NCBI RefSeq assembly: GCF_012927325.1
Contig: NZ_JABBGI010000013.1
Span: 1-64,000, forward strand
Source of the DNA: Chryseobacterium antibioticum
GTDB lineage: Bacteria > Bacteroidota > Bacteroidia > Flavobacteriales > Weeksellaceae
DNA: 64,000 nt
Direction of reading: 5' to 3'
Shown here one piece after another: positions 14,432 to 23,450 of the stretch (position 1 is its first letter; every line of letters starts with the position of its first letter). The notes below the pieces were generated by a model that ran no database searches, was not told the origin of the DNA, and saw nothing but the letters and a program-made list of their open reading frames with translations. The position numbers and the translations under genes are program-made.

Positions 14432-14823
14432 TGAAAAATACAATTTCATATTGGTTTTTGTTGGGACTTGCAGGCTGGATATTGGTTGTTTTTCTGAGGG
14501 AAAAAGGGATTCTTATTCCGGTGATCAACAATCATTTTACAGATCTCATCACTGTTCCGATGTACGCTTACCTGATAAAATATCTGATGAATGAGGTATT
14601 GGGATATCACTGGCAGCCTGATTTTAAATTTATTTTAACCTCTGTACTATATTTGTCTATTCTTTTTGAAGTGGTCTGTCCTATGGTTTCAGAAAGATTT
14701 ACAGGAGATATTCTGGATATTGTGGCTTATTTGACAGGAGGTATGACCTATTATTTAATGAAACTAAAGAGTTTTCGGCCCGCCAAATTCTATTTTAAAA
14801 CAGGAAACCGGCAGAAATCCTGA
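14431..14823 (+). CDS. Small multi-pass membrane protein, function unknown
   Basis: 130 residues from the ATG in TGATG. Four hydrophobic segments are visible (about 8-22, 38-52, 65-85, 90-105). The start is chosen by the one-base overlap with the small protein before it; a longer frame from TTG at 14275 would begin inside the promoter. Similar flavobacterial proteins have, as I recall, been labelled magnesium citrate secondary transporter, but nothing in this sequence proves that. Probably controlled by the divergent TetR protein. Confidence 0.6.
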   Translation: MKNTISYWFLLGLAGWILVVFLREKGILIPVINNHFTDLITVPMYAYLIKYLMNEVLGYHWQPDFKFILTSVLYLSILFEVVCPMVSERFTGDILDIVAYLTGGMTYYLMKLKSFRPAKFYFKTGNRQKS

Positions 14824-14887
14824 ACAAATCAGAATTCTACCGGTTGATATTTCATGATCAAAGTGATCTTCTACTGAAATAAAAATT

Positions 14888-17260
14888 TTAATTACTTCCT
14901 CCGCCTGCTCTGCTGGATTCCTCGAACTTCATTTCTTTCGTTGCTCCTTTCACATTATTGTTCCCAAATTTATACGTTACAGAAAGATAAATATTTCGGG
15001 TGATTCCTTTATTAAAATATTCTACATCATAATTAGGGTAATATTCTATCCCTTTGTTACGATTGGTATTCAGAAGGTCATTGACATACAGGTTGATCAA
15101 CAGCTTTTTGTCCATCAGGTTTAGTTTCATTCCTGTATAAACCGAAGCATTAGCGTAATAATACGTATTTCCGTCCCTGTTCGGAAGATTGCTCCAAAGT
15201 CCGAGCATTAAAGTAAGCGTCTTGCTTTTATTCAGAAAGAAATTATTATCTACATTAAAGTTGGCGCTATATCCTTCAGGAGCAGCTATGGCAGTAGGAT
15301 CGTAAGATTTTGTCTTGGCATAGTATCCATTCACGAAAATATTAGACTCCATCCATTTCAGTTTGTTGTAATTGTAGCTGATATTGATTCCAGCCTGGTC
15401 CTGATTGTAGAAGTTTTTAACGATGCTGTATTTTGATTTGCCTTCCACTACCTGGATTCTGTCCCAGTTATCTTTATTGTAGTTATAGTACAGCGTGACA
15501 TTAAAATTGTTATTTAAAACATATCCGAACTCAAAATTATCTGAGAACGAAGGCAAGAGATAAGGGTTCCCTGTACTGTATTCAAATTCGGAAACATAGA
15601 ATTTAAAGGGATTCAGGTTTCCAAAATAAGGACGTGAAATTCTCCTTGAATAGTTAAGTGAGAACGCGTGATTTTCATTTGGTTTATAGCTGATGTAAGC
15701 GGTCGGGAACAGTTTTCCATATTTAATTTTAGCTGAAGAATCATCATTCATGGAAATTCCTTCCAGAGTTGTATATTCATAACGAAGCCCGGCTTTTGCA
15801 TCCAGTTTGTCATTGATTTTAAAGCTGGCCGATGCGTAGGCCGCATAATTCTGTTCATTATAAAAGAAAGTATTGGTCCTTTTGGTGTTAAGAATATACT
15901 GCTCGTCTTCAATATTGAAAAAATTAAATTCAGAGTCATTTTTGATTTTTGTATACTTCAACCCGGCTTCCGTTTTTACCTTTCCAAAAGTTTTCTCCAA
16001 ATCTGCCTGACCGGAATAAATTCTGTATTTACTGACCGGGTTCGCGAAAGTGGAAACCTGATCAGAAGTAATGGTATTATAAAAATTTCTCGCATTGGAA
16101 TTATTGAGCATCATATTCGCTGTTACGCTTAGCTTACTTCCCAACGAATCCAGTTTAACATCATAAAAGGCAGTCGCATTGTGAACATTTCTGCGGTTTT
16201 TGTTGCTGTAATTTGAGAATACATCGAGATAACCTTCCTTATCAAAAATATTGGCTTTGCTTTCACCCTTCTCCAATGGATTACTGAACGAATAGTTGTA
16301 ATTGATTCCTACCAGATTTTTATCATTGATCTTATATTCTCCCTTCAAACCACCCCCTTTATAGCGGTAATTGTTGCTGCTGGTACTGTTGGTTTTCCAG
16401 TAATTGTTATCCGTAGTTCCGGTAAGATAATTATAAGAACGGTTTTCCCAATAATTGTCTCCAATAGACAGGTTTCCGGTAACCGACAATTTATCCCCTT
16501 GATAATTAAAAGTAGCACCGCTCCGTGTTGATGTTGTTGGCCTTCCTCCATAATAACTTCCTGAAGTCTGAAGCGAGCCGTTCCAGCCCAGATTAGCATT
16601 TTTCTTAAGGATAATATTAATCAATCCACTTTTTCCTTCCGCTTCATATTTTGAAGGCGGTGTGGTAATCACTTCAATCTTAAGAATATCATCGGACCGG
16701 ATGGTTTTAAGATAATTGATAAGCTCCTGTCCATTCAGATTTAGCAATCGGTCATTGATCATCACGGCAACATTACTTTTCCCGGCAATGCTGATGGCAT
16801 CATCTGTGGCCCGTACCATCGGTGTTTTGGCAAGGGCTTCTACCGCATCAATTCCCTGTGAGGCGACAGAATTTTCCACATTGAAAACCAGCCGGTCTAC
16901 CTTTCTTTCAAACAGTTTTTTCTTTGCAGTCAGAGTCACCCCTTCAATTTTTTTCTCTACAGGTGCTTCTTTAAGCTGAATATCTTTTTTTGAGTTTCCT
17001 TTTACGGTAATTGTTTCGCTGTTGGTTTTTACACCGTCTTTTATGAGTTCAAGGATATAGTTTCCGTCTTCTTTTAAGGGAATTTTAAACATTCCGTTCT
17101 CATCTGTGATTGCAGAAAATTTTGTATTTGCTTTAGTGATCAGTACTTCGGTTTCCGGTGCCGGTTTGTTTTGCAGGTCGGTCACAGTACCTTCAATGCT
17201 TTGGGCAAAAAAATAAGAGGATGAGACAAGACTTAAAAGAAGAATAATCTTTCGATTCAT
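14888..17260 (-). CDS. TonB-dependent outer-membrane receptor (OMP_b-brl type)
   Basis: 790 residues from MNRKIILLLS, which gives a clean signal peptide ending SSYFFAQ; an ATG 18 bases upstream (17278) is possible. A carboxypeptidase-D-like beta-sandwich comes first (about 18-100). A plug domain follows (about 115-225, with the VAVMINDRLLNLNGQEL region). Then comes a large beta-barrel rich in Tyr/Asn/Lys. It probably takes up a ligand across the outer membrane with TonB energy. No SusD partner is adjacent. A divergent Crp-like gene starts 132 bases away and may regulate it. Confidence 0.9.
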   Translation of the reverse strand: MNRKIILLLSLVSSSYFFAQSIEGTVTDLQNKPAPETEVLITKANTKFSAITDENGMFKIPLKEDGNYILELIKDGVKTNSETITVKGNSKKDIQLKEAPVEKKIEGVTLTAKKKLFERKVDRLVFNVENSVASQGIDAVEALAKTPMVRATDDAISIAGKSNVAVMINDRLLNLNGQELINYLKTIRSDDILKIEVITTPPSKYEAEGKSGLINIILKKNANLGWNGSLQTSGSYYGGRPTTSTRSGATFNYQGDKLSVTGNLSIGDNYWENRSYNYLTGTTDNNYWKTNSTSSNNYRYKGGGLKGEYKINDKNLVGINYNYSFSNPLEKGESKANIFDKEGYLDVFSNYSNKNRRNVHNATAFYDVKLDSLGSKLSVTANMMLNNSNARNFYNTITSDQVSTFANPVSKYRIYSGQADLEKTFGKVKTEAGLKYTKIKNDSEFNFFNIEDEQYILNTKRTNTFFYNEQNYAAYASASFKINDKLDAKAGLRYEYTTLEGISMNDDSSAKIKYGKLFPTAYISYKPNENHAFSLNYSRRISRPYFGNLNPFKFYVSEFEYSTGNPYLLPSFSDNFEFGYVLNNNFNVTLYYNYNKDNWDRIQVVEGKSKYSIVKNFYNQDQAGINISYNYNKLKWMESNIFVNGYYAKTKSYDPTAIAAPEGYSANFNVDNNFFLNKSKTLTLMLGLWSNLPNRDGNTYYYANASVYTGMKLNLMDKKLLINLYVNDLLNTNRNKGIEYYPNYDVEYFNKGITRNIYLSVTYKFGNNNVKGATKEMKFEESSRAGGGSN

Positions 17261-17359
17261 GGTTGGCTTTTTATACATAACAGTTCATCAAGCGGCGACA
17301 TTACATGAAAAGTGAAAAATATTTAAAGTGATTGGCCTCGCATCCGGTTTTCTTTTGAT

Positions 17360-17367
17360 TATTTTTG
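17360..17367 (+). promoter_or_regulatory. -7 element of the Crp/Fnr-like gene
   Basis: TATTTTTG, a full match to TAnnTTTG, lies 25 bases before the ATG at 17393. No TTG is found at the usual distance upstream. Confidence 0.5.
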
Positions 17368-17392
17368 TAAGTTATCCGAAAAATATTCCATC

Positions 17393-17968
17393 ATGCACGA
17401 CAAGCTTTTACAGTACATAGGTTCTGACTTTCATTTTAATTCTGATGAAATTGAAGCGATCAAACAGTACTTTGAGCCAGTCAGTTATTCTAAAAATACA
17501 TTGCTGGAAAAAGCCGGAAAAATTCCTGGATATCTGTATTATATTGTATCCGGATATCTCAGGCTGTTTTATATGGATGAGAACGGTAATGAGGTCACTA
17601 CCCATGTCAATTGCCCTCCCGGATTTTTCACCTCTTATACCCATTTTATCAGCCAGACTCGTTCAGAAGATCATGTAGAATGCATCACCGACTGTGAGCT
17701 GTTAAGGATCACCAAAGAGAACCTTGATCAATTGGTCAACAGCAGCCAGAGTATGAAGGATTTTAGCATCTCCGTATTTCAGCAGTCCATTGCTTACCAT
17801 GAAAACCGTTCCAAAGAACTGTCTGTATTAAATGCAGAACAGCGTTACTTAAAGCTCATAGAGAATTATCCGGAAATCATTCAGAATGTACCCATTCAGT
17901 ATATCGCCTCTTTTCTAGGCATGAAACCGGAAAGCCTCAGCAGAATCCGGAAAAAGATCATTAACTAA
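17393..17968 (+). CDS. Crp/Fnr family transcriptional regulator
   Basis: 191 residues. The N-terminal cyclic-nucleotide-binding-like jelly roll covers about 20-125 (KAGKIPGYLYYIVSGYLRLFY). The C-terminal winged helix ends with QYIASFLGMKPESLSRIRKKI (about 168-189), a typical Crp-type recognition region. The canonical cAMP-contact motif is not present, as in most flavobacterial members, so the signal is unknown. An epimerase gene follows after 59 bases, and a TonB receptor is divergent; either may be its target. Confidence 0.88.
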   Translation: MHDKLLQYIGSDFHFNSDEIEAIKQYFEPVSYSKNTLLEKAGKIPGYLYYIVSGYLRLFYMDENGNEVTTHVNCPPGFFTSYTHFISQTRSEDHVECITDCELLRITKENLDQLVNSSQSMKDFSISVFQQSIAYHENRSKELSVLNAEQRYLKLIENYPEIIQNVPIQYIASFLGMKPESLSRIRKKIIN

Positions 17969-18027
17969 CAAAAGTCAAGTGGTTCCCGATCCGGGAAGAT
18001 GAACTTTGCCGTATTAAAATCAATGGA

Positions 18028-19044
18028 ATGACAAAGAATAATCTGAGCCTCGTTTCCGGGGCCAACGGACATTTGGGAAATAATCTGGTAAGACTTTTAT
18101 TGAAAGAAGGTATTCCTGTACGGGCTGCTATAAGAAATAAAAACAATACAAAACCTTTTGAAGGGCTGAACTGCGAAATCGTACAGGCTGATATCACAGA
18201 TAAAGCTTCCTTTGTTAAAGCATTGCAGGGCGTAGAAACATTTTATGCCGTAGGCGCTTCTTTTAAATTGTGGGCGAAAGATCCCAAAAAAGAAATTTAT
18301 GACGTTAATATCAACGGTACCCGTAATACCATTGAAGCTGCGGCCGAAGCAGGCGTAAAGAAGATCGTTTATGTAAGTTCCATCGCTGCTTTGAATTATA
18401 CAAAACTTCCGGCAAACGAAAGTGGGGGTTATAATCCGGATAGGAGAGATATGTATTACAATTCTAAAAATGATGGCGAAAAACTGGCTTTCGAATTGGC
18501 ACAAGAACTGGGTATTGAACTGGTTTCCGTGATGCCTGCTGCCATGATCGGAAGTGAAGCTTTTTTTCCACTGAATGTCTCTTATCATATCCTGAAACTG
18601 ATTCTGAACAAAGAAATTCCGGTAGATACAAAAATTACTCTGAATTGGATCGATGTAAAGGATGTTGCCAAAGGATGTTACTTAGCGGCTCAAAAAGGAC
18701 GTTCAGGGGAACGCTATATTTTGGCGAATGAAGAATGCATGACGATTACAGATACGACTGCTTTGGCCGCTAAACTTTATCCCGAATTGAATTTGAAAGT
18801 GCCTAGTGCTGTCCCAAAACCATTGCTGTATGCTATTGCAGGGATGATGGAGCTGACTGCTAAACTAAGCGGAAAACCTCCTTTGCTCACAAGGAAAGAT
18901 ATTGCCATGTTTTCCGGACTGCAGCAGAATTTCGACATTTCCAAAGCCAGAAATGAATTGGGATTTGATCCTAAAAGTCCCGAGCTGGCGGTAACCGAAG
19001 CACTGGCTTACCTGATGAAAAATAAAAATATTCTGGGGGCTTGA
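18028..19044 (+). CDS. NAD-dependent epimerase/dehydratase, dihydroflavonol reductase-like
   Basis: 338-residue extended short-chain dehydrogenase. The Rossmann glycine motif is SGANGHLGNNL (about 9-19). The catalytic pair is Tyr-Asn-Ser-Lys in MYYNSKND, with a Ser in VSSIAAL upstream. It most resembles the dihydroflavonol-4-reductase-like group, which reduces or oxidises small carbonyl compounds with NAD(P)H. The substrate is not determinable. It lies 59 bases after the Crp-like gene on the same strand and converges on the next gene. Confidence 0.87.
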   Translation: MTKNNLSLVSGANGHLGNNLVRLLLKEGIPVRAAIRNKNNTKPFEGLNCEIVQADITDKASFVKALQGVETFYAVGASFKLWAKDPKKEIYDVNINGTRNTIEAAAEAGVKKIVYVSSIAALNYTKLPANESGGYNPDRRDMYYNSKNDGEKLAFELAQELGIELVSVMPAAMIGSEAFFPLNVSYHILKLILNKEIPVDTKITLNWIDVKDVAKGCYLAAQKGRSGERYILANEECMTITDTTALAAKLYPELNLKVPSAVPKPLLYAIAGMMELTAKLSGKPPLLTRKDIAMFSGLQQNFDISKARNELGFDPKSPELAVTEALAYLMKNKNILGA

Positions 19045-19057
19045 AAAAGCCTCTTTT

Positions 19058-19696
19058 TTATAAGGTATGAAGCTTGATAATTGTTCCTTTATAGTATTTG
19101 GTAAGGTCATAAAGCTCCCCGAAATAATGCTGCAGGTCGAGATGATTATGCTGCTCAGAACCTTTTGTGCGGAACTGATCTTCTGCGAGAGCATATAGAG
19201 CAGGGTAATCTGTTTTCAAATAATGGGAAAGCACGGTGCAGCTTCCTTTTTTTTCCAGGGCAATGTCCGTGAAAAACAGACCGTAGACCAAAAACTGGTT
19301 GAAATGTTGAGCATCCACCATAAAATCCAGATTCTGTTTTGAATAATTTTCATAATCTGAAAGAATGTCCTGAAATAGCTGTACGTTTTCTTTTTTCGGG
19401 ATTTCGTAAAAAAGATCAATTCCATGGATGAAAAGCTGGGTTTTAGCCTCTTCACTGTCTGTTGGAAAGGTACTGGTGAACCAGGTAAAAATACTTGAGA
19501 GTTCTTCTTTGGAAAGATGGTCTACAGAATCTTTCACCTTATTTTTAATGATCTCAAGACTCACTTTGGCATCATCATGAAGGAAGACGATAACGCCTTC
19601 CTCTTCGCGGCAGAGTTTATTGTACAAATTGATTTTGGCAATATTGGGATTGGTTTTGATGAAATACAGTTCTTCTGCCATTGCTTTGTACCACAT
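19058..19696 (-). CDS. Hypothetical protein of 212 residues
   Basis: I do not recognise the family. The protein is soluble, acidic and probably helical, without signal peptide or membrane segment. Features include HNHLDLQHYFGELYDLTKYYKG near the C-terminus. The start at 19696 (MWYKAMAEELYF) is chosen for coverage; the ATG five codons later is as likely. It converges with the epimerase gene (13 bases apart) and lies downstream of a broken VOC gene on the same strand. Confidence 0.65.
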   Translation of the reverse strand: MWYKAMAEELYFIKTNPNIAKINLYNKLCREEEGVIVFLHDDAKVSLEIIKNKVKDSVDHLSKEELSSIFTWFTSTFPTDSEEAKTQLFIHGIDLFYEIPKKENVQLFQDILSDYENYSKQNLDFMVDAQHFNQFLVYGLFFTDIALEKKGSCTVLSHYLKTDYPALYALAEDQFRTKGSEQHNHLDLQHYFGELYDLTKYYKGTIIKLHTL

Positions 19697-19764
19697 GATT
19701 TATTTGTAAAGTGGTAACTAAAGATACAAAATATGTAGGGACTATAACTGAAAATGTTATGCGA

Positions 19765-19956
19765 TCAATTATTAATTGTTTTGACGGTTTCATGAAGTGC
19801 CATTCTGTTTCCTTCAGAATCTTCAAATTCAGCTACTGCGAAACCATATTTTTCATTGATTTTTTTCGGATAGAGGATCTTTCCTCCATTCTGAAGCACT
19901 TTACTCAGCGATTCATCGATGCTTTCTGTTTTAAAATAGATAGACTTATCTATTTT
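19765..19956 (-). pseudogene. C-terminal remnant of a VOC/glyoxalase family gene
   Basis: A frame ending at TGA 19765 reads SIYFKTESIDESLSK, NGGKILYPKK, YGFAVAEFEDSEGNRMALHE. This is the C-terminal half of a vicinal-oxygen-chelate protein, including the metal-ligand Glu region EFEDSEGNR. No start codon is available; the frame is closed by TAA (19957-19959) just where the TetR promoter region begins. The N-terminal half is missing, apparently replaced by the TetR-MFS module. Confidence 0.75.
19940..19953. promoter_or_regulatory. Operator of the TetR-MFS module, site 1
   Basis: ATAGA-CTTA-TCTAT lies 8 bases before the -7 element of the tetR gene. The same ATAGA-N4-TCTAT core recurs in front of the MFS gene at 20567-20580, so this is very likely the binding site of the encoded TetR protein. 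Confidence 0.65.
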
Positions 19957-19961
19957 TTATA

Positions 19962-19969
19962 TATCTTTG
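19962..19969 (+). promoter_or_regulatory. -7 element of the tetR gene
   Basis: TATCTTTG, a full match to TAnnTTTG, lies 14 bases before the ATG at 19984. It rules out the longer frame that would begin at 19711. Confidence 0.6.
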
Positions 19970-19983
19970 TAAAAATTTTCGGG

Positions 19984-20547
19984 ATGAAAAAAGAAAAAGT
20001 ACAGGAAAGGATCATCAGGGTGGCTTCAGATCTGTTTTACAGACAGGGGTTCAATTCAACCGGTATTAACCAGATTATTGCTGAAGCAGATATTGCCATA
20101 GGATCGCTGTACAACCACTTCACTTCCAAAAATGATCTTCTTCAGGCTTATCTGATCAAAGAAGAGACAGAATGGTTCAAGGGGTTTGAAGAACATTCTG
20201 CTAAAATTTCGGAACCCAAACAAAAAATCCTCTCTTTACTAGATTACCGTAAAAAGTTGCAGAAATCCTCAAAATTTGGAGGCTGTCATTTCATTAAAAT
20301 TAGTGCCGAAGTGGGAGACAGCAGTCCTGTGGTTTCTGATTTTGTAAAAAAACACAAAGGTAAACAGAAAGAAATGATCAGAACACTGGTCAACGGATAT
20401 GCAGAAAGTAAAAAAGAGTTTGATGCTGATTTAACCACAGAAAGTATTTTTCTATTGATAGAAGGAGCTGTAGTAAGTTCTACCATCAATAAAAATGCAG
20501 ATTCTTTTGATCAGATTCAAAAAATGATTGAGGTGCAGCTGCCTTAA
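19984..20547 (+). CDS. TetR/AcrR family regulator
   Basis: 187 residues from ATG 19984. The N-terminal helix-turn-helix (about 8-50) reads RIIRVASDLFYRQGFNSTGI, IAEADIAIGSLYNHF. The C-terminal region (GGCHFIKISAEVGDSSP) is the TetR_C type often linked to efflux genes. The promoter at 19962 and the family N-terminus fix the start; the frame is open for 91 further codons upstream but those cross the promoter and a VOC remnant. An operator-like palindrome lies before this gene and another before the MFS gene 39 bases downstream, indicating control of both. Confidence 0.9.
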   Translation: MKKEKVQERIIRVASDLFYRQGFNSTGINQIIAEADIAIGSLYNHFTSKNDLLQAYLIKEETEWFKGFEEHSAKISEPKQKILSLLDYRKKLQKSSKFGGCHFIKISAEVGDSSPVVSDFVKKHKGKQKEMIRTLVNGYAESKKEFDADLTTESIFLLIEGAVVSSTINKNADSFDQIQKMIEVQLP

Positions 20548-20563
20548 TTTTTTTACTAAATAA

Positions 20564-20583
20564 TATATAGATATATCTATATA
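20564..20583. promoter_or_regulatory. Operator of the TetR-MFS module, site 2
   Basis: A perfect 20-bp palindrome whose core ATAGA-TATA-TCTAT (20567-20580) matches the site before tetR with the same 4-base spacer. It ends 3 bases before the MFS start codon, so bound repressor would block entry into the gene. Confidence 0.65.
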
Positions 20584-20586
20584 AAA

Positions 20587-21990
20587 ATGAATAATAAATA
20601 TTTAAAATTGATGGTGATATTATCCGGTCAGCTCCTGACTATTATGGATATTTTCATTATCAATGTGTCCATCCCATCCATTCAGCGTGACCTTCATGCT
20701 TCCAATGGAGAAATGCAATTGATGATTGCGTCTTATCTGATTGGTTTTGCTTCATTTCTGATTACAGGCGGAAGGTTAGGGGATATGTACGGGCGAAAAA
20801 AGATCTTCATGACCGGGTTGGTATTTTTTATGCTGAGCTCTGTGGCTTGTGGAGTTTCGTCCGGTGCAGCTCTGCTCGTCATCTCAAGGTTTATTCAGGG
20901 AATCAGTGCGGCGCTTATGGCTCCGCAGGTCCTGTCGATGATACAGATTTTATTTACAGGACATGAAGAAAGAACAAAAGCAATGGGATGGTATGGAATA
21001 ACAATCGGGCTGGGTACCATTTTAGGGCAGTTTCTGGGTGGTTATTTTTCATCATTGACCGTGATGGAGGAATCCTGGAGACTTATTTTTCTGATCAATA
21101 TTCCAATCTGTATGCTGGCTTTATTTTTCAGCAAAAGAATCTTAACTGAATCTAAAATGACAGTTGGGAAAAATACCTTTGATTTCTTCGGAGTTATTGT
21201 GCTGGCGGCCGGACTGTTCTGTTTTACGTATGCCCTCACTATGTCTGAACATCAGGGAATTCAGATGAAAAGTATACTGTTGGTCTTACTATCAGCAGGT
21301 ATTTTAGTTTATTTTGTCAAAATTCAAAAGATGAGGTTGAAGTGTGGAAAATCTTATCTGATTGACTTTACATTATTCAACTATACCAATTTCAATCTGG
21401 GAATTCTGGCGGTTTCTTTTTTCTTTATTATGCTGGATTCTTACTTTTATATTCTGTCACTGTTTTTTCAGGATGGACTGCAGATCGGGGCCTTGGCTGC
21501 CGGAGAAATTATTGTTTTCCAGGGACTTGGTTTTATTCTGGCTTCCTTGTTTTCATCGAAATTCATTTTACGGTATGGTAAAAAATTTTTAGTGAGTGGA
21601 TTGGTCCTTATCATGACCGTTCTTATGCTGCAAATCTTTTTATTTAATAAGGAAACTCCCTTTTTCATGCTTTGTCTGTTGCTGTTTTTTCACGGAATTG
21701 GCGTAGGTTCTATTATTCCCTCGCTGGCTACGATTGCGCTGTCCGGACTGCCGCAAAAGCTGGCGGGAAATGCTTCAGGAGTTTACAACACTTTTCAGCA
21801 GGTAGCTGCTATCGTAGGAATTATTGCAGTGGGAAGTGTTTTTTATCATTTCCTTGGAGTAAAGCCTTCACCACAGCATTATCATACTGCTTTTTCAATC
21901 GCTTTGGCCGTCAATATAATTTGTCTTTTTATTGTTTTATTTTCTATGGTAAAGGTTCCGGAAAGTATACTTCCAAAAAGGAAGATGTAG
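20587..21990 (+). CDS. MFS drug efflux transporter, DHA2 type
   Basis: 467 residues with about 14 membrane segments, the length and segment count of the DHA2 (EmrB/QacA) group. The motif A loop GGRLGDMYGRKKIF (about 60-73) and motif C-like GITIGLGTILGQFLGGYF (about 137-154) are clear. The embedded acidic residue of TM1 is seen in TIMDIFIINVSIPSI. It probably exports drugs or toxic compounds with the proton gradient. It is paired with the TetR gene just upstream and converges with a serine hydrolase gene 3 bases away. Confidence 0.9.
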   Translation: MNNKYLKLMVILSGQLLTIMDIFIINVSIPSIQRDLHASNGEMQLMIASYLIGFASFLITGGRLGDMYGRKKIFMTGLVFFMLSSVACGVSSGAALLVISRFIQGISAALMAPQVLSMIQILFTGHEERTKAMGWYGITIGLGTILGQFLGGYFSSLTVMEESWRLIFLINIPICMLALFFSKRILTESKMTVGKNTFDFFGVIVLAAGLFCFTYALTMSEHQGIQMKSILLVLLSAGILVYFVKIQKMRLKCGKSYLIDFTLFNYTNFNLGILAVSFFFIMLDSYFYILSLFFQDGLQIGALAAGEIIVFQGLGFILASLFSSKFILRYGKKFLVSGLVLIMTVLMLQIFLFNKETPFFMLCLLLFFHGIGVGSIIPSLATIALSGLPQKLAGNASGVYNTFQQVAAIVGIIAVGSVFYHFLGVKPSPQHYHTAFSIALAVNIICLFIVLFSMVKVPESILPKRKM

Positions 21991-21993
21991 TGA

Positions 21994-23070
21994 TTATTTT
22001 TTTACGGACTGCAATGTCAATTTTGCGATGTTTCTTGTGATCTCCGTGGGTGAGTGGCAGTCACAGTTGCTGAGTCCTATAACGTAAATATCCTCAGAAG
22101 GAATATACACGCCCATACTTTTAAACCCGAAAATACTTCCGCCGTGCTCCCTGTCCGGAGTACCATTGATATCTTTGAGGTGCCATCCGTATCCATAAGT
22201 AAATTCCTCGCCACTGTTCAGCTTATATTTCTGAAAGGCTTTTTTCGTTTCAGATGTATTGAGCAGTATGTTCTGGTTTAAAGCTTGTTGCCATTTCACG
22301 AGATCATCAACTGTAGACATCAGGGAACCGGATGAGAAAGGAACACTGAAACTGATGACGGTTTTATTGACAAATCCATGTTCTTTCTGATGGTAACCGT
22401 AAGCTCTTTTGGGAATAAGTTGTCGGTCGGTGGCATAATAAGAGTGGCTCATACCGGCTTTTTCGAAAATATTTTTTTTGATGAAATCTTCATACGTCTG
22501 TCCTGAAACCAGCTCAATAATATGACCTAATACCACATATCCCGAATTGTTATATTCAAATTTTTCTCCGGGAGCAAAATCTACAGGTTCGTTTTTGAAG
22601 AAGTCCACCATCATTTCGGGTTTCATTTCTTTCTGTGCAATGGTGGATAAAGCTTTCATTTTTGTAAAATCTTTGATTCCTGAAGTATGGGTCAACAAAT
22701 GGTGTATAGTGATTTTATCACCGGAAGGATAATCTTTTATGTATTTTGAAAGAGGATCATTGACATTTAGTTTTCCCTGCTGTTCCAGTATCAAAACAGC
22801 TACAGCGGTAAACTGCTTGGTCATAGACCCGATCTGGAAAACATGGTCCGGTGTCATATTGACATCCAGCTCGAGATTGGCTTTCCCAAAAGCTTTACGG
22901 TACATCGTTTTTCCATTTTTTGAGACCAGAAATGCGCCTCCAGGCTCATTTTGATTGCCGAATCCGCTAAGGATAAGACTGTCTATTTTCTTCTCATAGG
23001 TTTGAGCATGACTATTTCCGGAGAAAAATAATAGAAATAGAAGGGCTGTTAAAAGTTTTTGAGTCGTCAT
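21994..23070 (-). CDS. Serine hydrolase, beta-lactamase (class C/DD-peptidase) family
   Basis: 358 residues from MTTQKLLTALLF, which gives a signal peptide ending NSHAQ. The catalytic SxxK is SMTK in IGSMTKQFTAVA, the Tyr motif is YNNSGY, and the third motif is HGG in REHGGSIFG. Members of this class act as esterases, D-amino-acid peptidases or penicillin-binding-like enzymes; true beta-lactamase activity is not implied. The start at 23070 is fixed by a TATCTTTG promoter element at 23089-23096; the upstream ATG at 23091 lies inside it. Confidence 0.88.
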   Translation of the reverse strand: MTTQKLLTALLFLLFFSGNSHAQTYEKKIDSLILSGFGNQNEPGGAFLVSKNGKTMYRKAFGKANLELDVNMTPDHVFQIGSMTKQFTAVAVLILEQQGKLNVNDPLSKYIKDYPSGDKITIHHLLTHTSGIKDFTKMKALSTIAQKEMKPEMMVDFFKNEPVDFAPGEKFEYNNSGYVVLGHIIELVSGQTYEDFIKKNIFEKAGMSHSYYATDRQLIPKRAYGYHQKEHGFVNKTVISFSVPFSSGSLMSTVDDLVKWQQALNQNILLNTSETKKAFQKYKLNSGEEFTYGYGWHLKDINGTPDREHGGSIFGFKSMGVYIPSEDIYVIGLSNCDCHSPTEITRNIAKLTLQSVKK

Positions 23071-23088
23071 AATTATTGTTTTGTTATG

Positions 23089-23096
23089 CAAAGATA
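23089..23096 (-). promoter_or_regulatory. -7 element of the serine hydrolase gene
   Basis: TATCTTTG on the minus strand lies 18 bases before the ATG at 23070. It decides between two in-frame start codons. Confidence 0.55.
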
Positions 23097-23240
23097 TGAA
23101 TATTTACTATTACTATGTTATGCTTTATAGTGATTGAGTAAAAAAAATGACCGATGTGATCATTTATTATTTTCTGCAGGACTTTACAATCCTGTTTTTA
23201 TTTGTGGAAATGGATAGTTGCAGCCGTAGTTGATCATGTT

Positions 23241-23441
23241 TTATCTTTGATTTTGTTTCATGGCCCGGATCAGTTTATCATTACGTCGGTCTGCTCTTGC
23301 ATTGTTTAAAGATAAAGCAGCCCAGATCGCAGCAGGAAGCCAGCCAATGACTGTGATTTGTAAAATTAGACAGATAATTCCGGTTAAAATTTTCCCGCGG
23401 AACATGAAGGAAAGAAAAGGGAGTAAGATAGCTAGTAACAT
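23241..23441 (-). CDS. YqaE/Pmp3 family membrane protein
   Basis: 66 residues with two membrane segments (MLLAILLPFLSFMF and a GIICLILQ...WLPAAIWAAL segment) and a basic tail. This is the two-helix hairpin of YqaE/Pmp3 proteins, which in other organisms are linked to membrane potential and salt or cold stress. It lies 9 bases after a 60-residue gene on the same strand, so the two form a small operon. Confidence 0.75.
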   Translation of the reverse strand: MLLAILLPFLSFMFRGKILTGIICLILQITVIGWLPAAIWAALSLNNARADRRNDKLIRAMKQNQR

Positions 23442-23450
23442 GATTATATT

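Noticed and set aside
19711-19983. 91-codon N-terminal extension of the TetR protein
   Set aside because: It crosses the TetR operator and promoter and is antisense to a VOC remnant. The TetR domain starts at 19984.
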